Part shown: positions 39,501-51,500 of the stretch, piece by piece
Position numbering within the stretch: the first letter of the stretch is position 1
Layout: each line of letters opens with the position of its first letter
NCBI GenBank assembly: GCA_013396995.1
Contig: VWZP01006003.1
Coordinates: 1,585,213 to 1,649,212 of the forward strand
DNA length: 64,000 nt
Reading direction: 5' to 3'
Origin: Dicaeum eximium
Lineage: Eukaryota > Chordata > Aves > Passeriformes > Dicaeidae
Notes under the pieces: model-generated
Told to the model about the DNA's origin: nothing
The model's input: only the letters and a program-made list of their open reading frames with translations
The model's database searches: none
Position numbers and translations under genes: made by a program

Positions 39501-42500
39501 TTTTTCCCCAAGCTGACCGATCTCATGAATATACAGCTGTTCCCTCTCACACAGTGGTTGAACAAAGCCCTTCACTATGATTCTGTCATTTTAGATAAAT
39601 TCCGGTGCCAAATATGAAAAATTAAAAACCCACGGTTGTCCAAGGACTGACTTTCTTCTCTCCTCCTTAAAATGGTTCTTTACCACACAACAGAGTTTAT
39701 CCTAGTGGCTTAATGGCTCTTGTGAGAAGTGAGCTGGCCAGGGCACATGGCTCAGATCTGGTACCTTAGAGGAACGGGCAAAAGTGTGGAGAAGAGGTCT
39801 GCTGGCTTGCAACAATACCTGATAAAGAGCATCTCCAGCAGGAAGTGAAGCTTCAGCAGCTTGTCCAATGCTGACTGGCAATCCCACGGCCTGGACAGCC
39901 GGCTGCAGGAGCTGTGGGAGAACCTGGCTGGGCAGCTGAGCCAAAGGCTGCATCAGTGTGGGAAGCTGGCTAGGGACAATGCTTGGTCCTACAGGAACAG
40001 CAGCTGCTGCAGCAGACGTGGCCAGTGTGAGCAGTGGCTGATTCATGCCGGCTGCCATTGAAATGGGCAGCGACTGGAAACCTGGCTGAGCCACTGTCAC
40101 ATGAGGAGCTGCTACAGGTAACTGAGACACTGGGAACTGCGGAACCATGGAAGTTGGCAAGGCCTGTCCCATGGGTAGAAAATGAGAGCCAATGGGGACT
40201 GATGGGGCAACTGAAGGCTGAGGGATAGAAGATGCTGCAACAGGTAATTGAGGCTCGCCTTGGATGATCGACACTGGTTGGGAAACAGGAAGCTGGGGAG
40301 GTAAAGAAAATAGAGATAGATTTTTTTATAGCAGGGTTGCAGAAAGCAGAGTTTTACACATTAGTCAAAGAAAGCATTATTCAAGTTACAGCACTCTGTT
40401 AAAGTGGCTGGGGAGCACAGTTGGCAGAGTGGCTGGGAAGCTGGCTGGAGTTCCAAACAGTCCTCACTTTGCAACGCTTCCCTTGAAGAACTCAGCAGGC
40501 TCTTGAAACATACACCCATAGAGGGTGAAAGAGCAACATTTGAATACCCTGAAGCACTGATTTGTGCATAAAGAGAATCAAATTCCCCTCAACTCTGTCC
40601 CCAGACCCAAGCCTGCCTTCTTACAGCAAAGAAGTGTAAATCCTACAACAAATCTGTCAGCTTTGAGTATGGCGACTAAAGCAAAGGAGAATCAAAATCC
40701 ACTATGCCAGCATTCAGAGAATGGTAGGAATATGTCAATTAAAGCCAGCAAACAACGCAACTGGAAAGGCAGTTTAGATGAACAAGCAACAAAACAATAA
40801 TTTTAAAAAGAAAACTGCGTCTCATACATTCAACAGGGATATAAGCCAAAATGAAGCAATATTCAGTAACAGAAGCTTCTTGATCAGGAAGTAAAGCAGA
40901 ACAGCTGAGTAAGAAAGATGACAGAATGAAGAAAGGAGTCCTACAGTTCACTACCTAAATAAGTGAGTATGTTTTACACATGTAATGATGCAGAAGATAG
41001 ACAGTGGATGGGAAACAGAAATAAGTTCCTGAAAATCCGTTCACAATACACCATTCATCAATATGCCTCCTGATATTTTTGACAATTTGTGCACAGAAGT
41101 GCTCTCCTTCCCTCAAACTACCCACGACTGCCACGTGTAAAAGGGTTTCCAACACATTTTCCAATAAAACTGATAGTTATAGTACAATAAGAATACTCAT
41201 TTGGATGAATGTTTTGAAACCATTACGAAAGATGACAAAAGTGAAAGCAGCAGCATATTGAATCTACCAGCTATGAAGAAGAAAAAAATCTTCTGTTAGA
41301 AAGAATTTTTTTTACCTGTGTCCCAGCTGCTGCCTGAGGCATTGGTGTGATCTGTGAAGTTTGAGTTTGAGAGACAGTTTGTGCAGGAGTGGTGCTGGCA
41401 GAAACAGAGGGCTGCTGCAGCTGGTATTGTCCAGGCTGTTGGGAAGAGGCTGGCTGCTGTGCCATCTGTAGCAGGAAAAAGAGGAAGAAGCTGTATTAGC
41501 CACCAACAGAGGTTTTTTTGAAGCATATCCTACTTAAATTCTGCTTTTTACTCTCTCCTAAGTGATATCTCAGTGGTTCTTCGGAATATGCCAAGTTAGT
41601 TAAGCTTTAGCAATTACTTATTAGTGTTACTAATACAATTCCATTATTGACACCAAATCTGGCAAGAGAATTCTTTCACCTGTGAAACCAAGAATGAAGA
41701 TTCTATAAAGGAAGACAGGGCAGTTAAGAGAAGAGAATGTTGCAGATCAGATTTCCAGTTAGAAGAAATCATGAGAACAAAGTTTACCTGTCTAGACAGC
41801 CTAATCTGCAAATCCTGACATGTCTCCCCTTGAATGGGACCACCACTGCCAGCTCAGGTGGAAGTTGGGGAAGACAGGCATGGGAAAACAAGTATCAACA
41901 TGATTTTAAAAATAAATTTCAGAAAGTCAATGAGTATCTCATCACATGTTAGACTGGGTGAGAACCAAAGGATTCCTTTGCTGCAAAACTACAGGTCAAA
42001 TGGTGACAGAGGTAGCCAGATGCAGACAGATGCTCTTAAGAGAGTCATCAAAATTCTACACTCTGAGTACTTTAGTCCTGAGTTTAGGAAGTGTGATCTT
42101 ACCTGCTGAGTGTGTTGAGCAGGCTGGGATGGCACTGATGCATTACTTGAGGCTAGCTGGCCTTGCACCTGTGTCTGGAGGGAAAAAAAAAAGAATCAGC
42201 CGAGAAAAACACTATGGTTTCTGTTGCAGGTAATTAAAATAATTTCTGCCTGGAATTATCTGGTTGCAATAGGTTTCTAACTTGTCCTTCTGGACTAGCA
42301 GTCCTTCTGGCCAAATTCCATTACAACAACCAGAACAAAGCAGAGCAATCTGGAGGAGTTCTGAACATCATTTTAAGTCTTCCAAAATAACCAGTACAGG
42401 AGGACTCTGGAACCCACATGCCCCTCAACATAAGACAGATCAGCCTACCAGCTTCTTCTTCCACTGCTTTAAGAGCAGGATGCCTTGGTGTGGTAACTGG

Positions 42501-45500
42501 AAATAGATGCATTAAGTTTTACCTTTACATGTGTTTTAAATACAGCCAGGTGGGGCAATAAAAGGAGGCTACATGTAAATAAAACTATCCATAAAAAACC
42601 AAGCACAAAGATACACAGAATTCTAGACCAATTACAAAGTACCCAGTATACATAAATGTCATGAGTTTCCTTTGAGAGGCCTGTGTCAAAACACAGGCTA
42701 ATACTCATTTCCAGAGTCACTACCATTCAAAGGCTACCAAGAATCAGATATGGAAGAATATGAGGGTTCACATTCTAGCTGAGACAGAATTTTCGAGCAA
42801 GCAACAAAAAAATGGATGAGTGGCATACAAATGAATGTGGAAGATGCAGAGGAAAATGGAATGGACTTTCATTACTATTTTTGTGGCTGAATTTTTTTTA
42901 TCAGATCCCAGGATCTGCATTACTGGTTTTTGTGACAACTGTATTTCTTTATCAGCTCCTGGGAGAGAACTAGACAAAGACCTCCAGATGAGTTACCTTA
43001 ACATGCAGCACTTGGGTGAACTGCCTTTGTAAGAAGCATATCTGGTGCATATGCATCATATTGGAAACATCTATGAAAATTCCTTAATGCTGTGATCATT
43101 CAGCTTGCAGAAGCTCATTAGGAACATATCTGTTAAAATTCCACACTTTTCTAATTATGGAAACTTTGGGGAAAGCAGACTGCCAATGAAAAGAACCATT
43201 TTTTAATTTGCTGTTTGAGAAGCTTCAGGCCCTTACTGGCTAGGATCTACACATGTGCTACACCCCACTGCTGTAACATGTGTTCACATAGATTCAGTTT
43301 GGGTTTCAAATTCTAATCTTCTAAAGAATTAGGTAAAAGATCCCAGAACTTACACTCTGCAGAAGAAGTGACCTCTTTTTTTTGTTTTCCAGATGTATTT
43401 TATACCCAGCAGAATTTACCTCCTGAGTTTAACAAAGGTTTATGGAAAAAAAAGTTTTCGAAGTTCTTGAGTAGGAGATTCATTCTACTAATTCTACAGC
43501 ACAGCAATTGCTACCTATTAGACTAGTGATGAAAGCTGTTCCAGCTTTACTAAAACACCTTTAATATCCCTTACAGAAAGCCTTAAATACTTAGTTCTTC
43601 ATCTTAACACACAGAGCAAAATGATTGTCTTTCACACAAATCCCAAGGTTGCTAATACTCCAGTAACTAAAATGTCAAAGTCCTTGATTCCAAGGACAAA
43701 AGAGGTGAGAGAGAAGTCTACTTAAAGTAAATCCTCTCTTTTCACAGGAAGTTATGAGACTTCAGACTAGGAGTGCAGACACAATGTATATAGACACATA
43801 TCTCACAGTGTACAGAAAAGTGACCATTGCAAATGCAAATACCACATATGCCGATAAAACACATCTCCAAACTAAGCTTCAGGCCTCAAATTTTCCTATT
43901 TAAAAGGACAACACATAAGGTTTATAGAGTGGCAATACCAACTAGCAATAGTTGTTTGTGCCATTAATTAACTACTCAGCCTGTTCAGCTTCTTCAAATA
44001 CTTCTTCAACAAATACATTTCCAAATTCACGTACACATATATAACACAGCTCCTTCCATTCCTCTCTTCCCACTTTCTTTCCCCAAGTCTAGAAAAAGCT
44101 CTTGCATTTTGGACAGTTACCAAAATAACCTTGTTGTCTAACGAAACATTTTTTTATGCAAGTTCAACCTCAAGTAATACATTAAAATGGCTAAAGAGCA
44201 TCAACACAAACACAAAGCAAGTTGTACTACCACTCCTGATTCTAAGTTTGGAGAAGATACATTTCATTAAAACCACTGTTTAAAAGCCAATTTGGTACTC
44301 CAGCAATCTCTCATCAAAAGAACAGCTAGTCCCAGGAGGAACACTGACCATTTTTTACTTTTAACACAGAAGTCCTACCAATATTTCAGCTAAATCTCAA
44401 CAGAGACCAAATGGTTGCTAATGCCTCATTATTTCATAGCAACCTGGTTATGTTAAAGAGATCCTAGTATAGACTTGGTGGAAAGACACCCCTGTGAATG
44501 CTAACTCTTAGAACCACATGAAGCAGGTCTAAAAACAAGGTTTCCCTTTTAGTATGACTTATAAAAAGCAGTGAAATTGTGGAAGGGTTTGCTCCTGTAA
44601 CCTGAGGATAGGATGCAGGTGGTCCTGATGAAAGCGAGGTGGACAAGGCCTGCTGAGTTGAGACTCCCTGGGGGAAGCAGATGAAGAGCTGTGACTCTTG
44701 CAACACCTTCTGAGGCAGCTGAACAATGGGCAATGAGAAGTCTGAACCAAAAGCAGAAGATGATCCCCCTGTAGGGGGAGGAGACTGGAAATCACCAGTG
44801 TCAGAGGAAGTCAGCTGTGAGGAATCACTGGAATGTTCTGGGCTTCCTTCTGGCCAGCTGCGCCTGGCAGAGCCCTCTCTGGGACCCGCTACCCCAGCAC
44901 CAAGATAGTTACACTGCTCTTCTGTCACAGGCTGAAGCCGACCATGCGACCCTATGCCTTGGGTGGACTCCTCATGGCTGGTCTCCATAGAGCCCCGGCG
45001 ACTTCTGTAGGCCCGTGGGGGTAAAGCTGCCCCTTCTGCCAGAGCAGAGCTCTGTGTGTGCACATGGAACTCAAAGACACAGCTCGCTCTGCCATCAGCA
45101 CTGTGAGAGAGCACAGCCGGGGCCGAGTGCGGAACAAATACCTGGTGGAACGTCATCTGAGCTGGCTCTGCACTCAGGGGAGCTGAAACACTGGATAATG
45201 GAGAAAGGGGACCCATCCCAGAATCCCGCCTCAGGTTCTGAACAGGTCTTGCCAGGTATGTTTGCCCCAATTGAAAGTCGAACACAGAGCTTTGTGGAGG
45301 ACCACCTTGCCCATGGTTTGACTCAGAGACCTGCTTCAAATGCTGTTCAGTCACGTGAGAGTTATAAGCTATTTGATCATACTGCTCCGATACCTGTGAT
45401 GGATAGTGCATGCCCACCAAATATACAGCTTCTGGATGCATCTTGTAGTGAGCATCCTCTGGAGGTGTTGGTCCAGATCTATAGTCACTGTGGACAGGAG

Positions 45501-48500
45501 CTTGCTCAAACACGGGATTAACTTGCACTTGCAGAGGCTCTCCAGCGACTCTCTGAGCTGCTGTGCCCAGCATAACAAATGCCTCTGGAGTCCAATTGGT
45601 GGGACTACCACCAGGTGGAACTAAACTCTGGCCAGTCTTCAGCAATGGCTGGAAGTGGCAAGTTTGGGCTTCCAAAAATGAAGTGCTCTTGCGCCGCTGA
45701 GCAATTGCCACCTTCGGCGGGCAGACAGGTGGTGGTGAGAAAGACACTGGCCGTTCATGAACGGTTGGGAAAAATATCTGTGAATCTGGGAACGGTGGTG
45801 TTCCCCCACGAGGATGCTGAGGCTGTATTGACATGAACAAGACAGGTAATTCGTACATTAAAAGTGAAAGCACATCAACATGCACAGTTCACTAGGCAGT
45901 TCTGTGAAGTAACTTTATAGAATTCATACTCAATTCATGGTCAAAAACATACAGTACTTAGGAAATTTAGGTGAGTTGTAAATATCCATTAAATACATCC
46001 ATGGCAAGCATAGCTGCAATTGGGAACATTTGCTGGTGTTAGAGCTGCTTTTCCAGTTCAATTCCAATAGTTCACAAAAAGAAACCAATTTTGCTCCTGA
46101 CAATGGAATGAGACATATTGTCATGGCCTATCCATTGTGATCAGTGCTTGAAATCCAATCAAACCCCTGAGGTCACTGCCATATGTGGAATATGAAATTC
46201 AGAACTTGAGAGCAGCAACAATGCAGAGCCTCTAATTCGCACTTAGAAGATGACATTAGATTGTTAGTATTTTCCAATACAAAAACCACAGTGCTAGTGT
46301 CCTGTATGCTATCCAAAAAGCTAAAAAGAAATATTTTATAAGACAAAATTGGCAATTTAATCACTTACGATCACACCTTTTCATATAAAAAATTAGCACT
46401 CATTGAAACAAACTTAACTCTTGCCTGGACAATAAAACATTCACAGGTTTAATAAAAGCAGAGTCCTCAGGTAATTCCACTTCATCTGAGGTACTAGTTC
46501 AGAGGAGGCTCATCTTATTTAAGAGTTGTAGGGAATATTTCACTAAAGAGAGTTCTATGTAGGAACATCAAACAATCTACTAATTTTGCATCTTTTCATC
46601 TCTGCCTGCAGTATGCCCAGAGACAATGTACCCTCTTCCCTAATGGATAAAAAAAATTGTAGGAGTCAGTAGTAAGTATACTGTTCAAGACAAATGGCAT
46701 TTATGACTTTTTCAAGTTGCTGTTTCCACATTGTTTACTTTCTCCCCAGCCTCTTTTGTCTGGAAAAGCAGCAGCAAATTTCCATATTGACCAACGCTAA
46801 TGAGAAGGCCCTACAGATGAAGTACCTTTCCTGTGTTCTAAACCTGGTTCTGCTTACTTCATTTACACAAAAATGCTTCTCAAAACTTATTTTGTGTAAA
46901 CTGAAGCTGAAAATGGAAAAGCAACTACCTCCTCTATTGCACATTATCTTTGCATCTGACTTTCTAAGAAATATGAAACTACTGCTTCTTCCCATTAAGA
47001 AGCTGAAGTGGTATTTCTGATAAGAATTTATTTTAAAAACTCTCAAAAGTACTCATACTCGAAATATCTAATATCACTATCACAGCTAGCCAAAGCTTTA
47101 AGAATAATCAGCCACAGCAATCAGGCTTTAAAAGCTGGTTGTTTTCTGCAGGGCTTAATTAACATTCAGTATTTACTAAGAAGTTGAAAAATAAGTCTTC
47201 TGACTTTGAGTAATTAAGAACTAGTCTTCCCTTTACCTTGTGTGGTACAACTGGATAATTTACATTTATGCTATCCTAAAAGACAAGAAACAAGCTGTCA
47301 GCCACTGTTTGATAATGTTTACAAGTCTGCTTCATAGAAAAAAATAAAAATAACAGAATCAACATTCCAGCAGCACAGTATAATTTCTCCCTTTCTTTCA
47401 ATTTCTCCCTTTAAAAATGCCCAGAGGCCAGGATGTATTTAATGATAACTTATCTTACTGTGCCAGGAGGCAAATGGTAACACATACAGGACTGACAGAG
47501 AGGGAGGGCAGGCTGGAGCGTCGATGCTTGCGTGGAGAGGCAGAGTGCATGGGCAGGACACTTTCCAGGGCTTTAGAAAGCTTTTCTGCAAAGGTTTCTT
47601 CAGGGACAGTCCGAAGGTAGAAAGGAGAAAGAGGTGCAGACAGCGCTGGTGGTGGGGTGCAAGGAGCACTGAGAGGGATGCAGGACATACAGGGAAGAGC
47701 AGGAAGGTGGGGGACACAAACTGACATGCTACGACCACGTTGAGGCTAAAGGAGGAAAACAAAAGTTAAGAATTGAATACTTAAAAAAAAGTAATAACAG
47801 AACCAACAAAAGCTATAATGAGGTAGAAAAGAAATGAAGACACACAATGGAAGGCCCAATATTGAATAATATGTGGTACTACAAGATATGTGAATGCTGA
47901 ATGAATGCCAAGACACACTGGGAACAGCTTGTGTGCACCTCTGAGGAGCCCAGCTTGCCCTCGGTTACTGAGCAGTGTGGAAAGCTCCCTAGTACCCTCA
48001 TGAGAAACACGTGGAAGGTAGATCAGACAGAGTATCTTCTCTCAGGCCACAGACACAGCCTGTAGTGTGTGTACTCAAAGCAGCTGGTAGACTGACAAAA
48101 ACTTAGATAGTAATGAGCTTTCAAACATTCATTAGGTTTTAGAGTGAATGTGTGTTTGCAGATGTCACCCAGTTCCTCTACTGGGGCAGTCCCTCTGCCT
48201 GAATTATGAACTCAATGTATGCAGCTGGCTCTTTATTAACTGAAACATTATGATAAAAATTTAAATATTACACCTGCTACAACATGAGTTGTGGAAAAAA
48301 CTCAGTTTAATCTGTGGAAAATTCTATAAAATTAGACTTAGACAAGAATCTTCCAGATGCTGGGCCAACAGAAATATCTGCATTTTGTTATCTTGCCACA
48401 GATCAATCCAGAAGGCCACAGGTCAAAATCCAATCAAATCAGAAGAAACAGAATAAAGTTTTGAGGTTGGATTTGCATTTTTGGTTCAGGGACTTTCGCT

Positions 48501-51500
48501 ACTGCCTTTTTTTTTTTTTGGTGTTGTATTGTGTTTTGCTGTGGGTTTTTTAAGTGCATCGAAACATAATATTTTTAAAGAGGCAGGATACACTTCTTAT
48601 GGAGGTAATCCACAATATCTTAAACTAATTAAAATCAAATACAGACCTCCAAAGAGAAAACAGCAAGATATTCAGTGGAGATCTGATTTTCAAGATTTCT
48701 GCTGTGAGAAATCTTGCTAAATTGATTGAAAATCTGGGAGAGGTAGAAAACAACTCAAATGGTTAACTAAATACATCTTCATCTATTCCAAGGCAGGAGT
48801 AGTTAATACATCATTCCTGACTATTTTATCTAAATAGTTCAGGAACATCTCCACTGATGGAAACTACAATACTGATCTATCTTTGTTGAGTATTAAAAAA
48901 GCCCCTTCCCAAACAATAATTCCATGCTGCAATTTAGTCTTATCATTCCTTATTCTATCTAACAACAATGTTGTGATCTTATTAGCCTCCACTTATTTCT
49001 TAGCAGCCTTTTACAGTTTTCTCTCTCCTCAAGCTTATCTTGTATAGACTCAATTATTTCAGTCTTCCCACATAAACCACATTTTTAGTATTTCTCTTGG
49101 GTTTTTTTAACACTCTCCTCTGAATTTTCTCCCAAGCCACCCTCCAATTCACTCAACCAAGGTGTCCAGGATAGACATACCAATAGCCAAGAGCAGAACT
49201 ACTATTTCATATAATGGGATGTTTGCCTTTTTCACAACAGCATGATGTTTTTGACCATGTCCACTTTGTGGTCCAATGTAATCCCTGACTTTTTTAAAAT
49301 TTTGTAAAATGGCTGCCTAGCCAGTGGTTACTCATTATGTACTTGTGTAGCTGATTATTCCAGTTTAGGCACCAACCTTGTTCTTGTCCTGATCAAACTG
49401 CATTCTGTGATTCTTTTTAAGGCCATTTCTTCAGTTGTCAATATAATTTCGACCTGTCAGCTCCTTCTCAACAAAGGGTTAGTAGACCCTGTAGTCTGTC
49501 AGCCTCCTGGTACCACTGTTATCATACAGCATGAGCATGTTTTCGCAGCAAACTATGCAGCTTAGCTATACCTTTATCATATGCTTCTTCTTCCTCCTCC
49601 TCCCAAAAGATTCTGGAAGCCAGCCATCCCAAGAGAGTGACATGGCTTCTGGCCCAGTATGTGCCCACACACAGATATGGCTTACCCAGAAGAGCAGCTT
49701 ATTTAGAGGGATTAAGAACTCATCATCGAGGACTAACAGTACCACACACCTCAGGTTAAGTGTCTTTGAAAAAGATGGAGATGCTTTGACTGTGGGTGAT
49801 AGCAACCTGTTTGCCAAAATCCTGGTTATACCAGTGATTCTGTAATAAAGCCTACAACCACAGGTACCAGAAGTGAGGACCCTCAATCTTAATTGTCACA
49901 TCTTCTCCTTTATGGTGTTGCTACATTATACCATAACATCTGCCTCAATCTTGGATTTTTATTTGTGTAAAAAACAAGCAACAAGGGAACCACTGAAGAC
50001 AATATAAAAGTAGCAGAAGTTCTACTCCAGACTTAGAATAGATTTCTGCATACTCTCTTACTCAGACCTAAAAACATACCAAGGAAAAAACATACCAAAA
50101 TAAAAGGGCAACACAAATGAACATAGTAGGAAAAGTATTTGTGCCCAGTGCAGACTTTCCAGGGAAAAGGAATACACACGATGAGCAAATCAACACAAGC
50201 TAGAAATAAAACTGGGAACAAGGATGTGGGGTCTCTTCAGTCTGGAGCTCTCACATGCAACATTCTATAACAGTCAAAAAAGTCTTACCTCCAAAATCTG
50301 TAATCAAAGTCTCACAGAACACACACAGCAATTTCATACCGTGACTTCAATTACTCTAATCCCTTCTTCAAATTAAACCAGCAGCTTGATCCCTGGTAAC
50401 TTCATATACACATACACAGACCACCTTCCTAAGCAAGATTAAATGCTTATTTTCATGAGGTAGTCTTGTTCTGAAGATGTTAGCTCCATTCACAAAAACA
50501 ACTAACCCATCATTCTGCTTAACTGCAGCCAAGATTAAAGAAAAGCTTAAAAGACAAAGACACTCTTGCACTTTTCCCTCCCCCTCTAAAATCAGCCATC
50601 TTGCAAAAAAACTCCTCCCATGCAGCATCTGTATCCTATGCAAAACAAAACATACATGGAAGGTGGCCTGGCAGATTTGCTCTCACCTTTCAACAGACAT
50701 ACAAAATCAAGTAATTCCATGCATTTGCAGTGCTGCAGGATCTGGCTTACCGCTGCAGGTGGCTGATATCCTCCATGCTGCTGGGACTGCACTTGGCCAA
50801 CTGAAGCTGGGTATCCCTGGACTCCAGTGTTTGAGACTGACTGCTCATGCTGGGAACCATAGGACACAGTCTGCTGACTGCTCACAGATTCAGTGTACAC
50901 AGATGACCCCTGGCCACTGTCAACTGTTCCATCAGCTGCAAAAGTTAGGGATAAAAATCTGCATTTCAAAAACTGTGGTCTGGATCAAAAATTTGAAAGA
51001 TCATATAATTGATCAAATATTAGATTGATTTTTGTGCTATGTCATGTGTACCTTTATTAGCATTTTACCTCCTACAATATTCAAGCTGGTTTTAAAATCT
51101 TTTTTTCCTCCATTATGCCTTCCCCTAAAATCCTGAAAAAATTACTAATTTCAGGAGTTCTTTGGGAAGATATTTAATAATAAACTATATTTCCTACAGA
51201 AGGCTAGGCTAGAAATAGAAACCTAAATTCCACATTGTTAAGAATGATCTTTCAAGGTTTATTAATCATTATTTTTATTTAATTTTACACAGACATTTGA
51301 AACAGTTGTGTTGTGCTGGCTGGCAGATGCACCATGTAGGCACAGCAGTGAACTAGGCATAATAGTCAATTTAAAATCCCTGTTATCTAACAAGTAGACA
51401 GTAATTTGCTTTTTAACTTCATCATTCTAATACAGAAGTTGTCATCTTCCAACATTATTTAAATGCTGATTCAAATGCTGGGATGGCAGAAAAAGAAAAT

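Noticed and set aside
45015..45521. 168-codon + strand frame
   Set aside because: Antisense shadow of the HSN2 exon, whose minus-strand frame matches a known protein.
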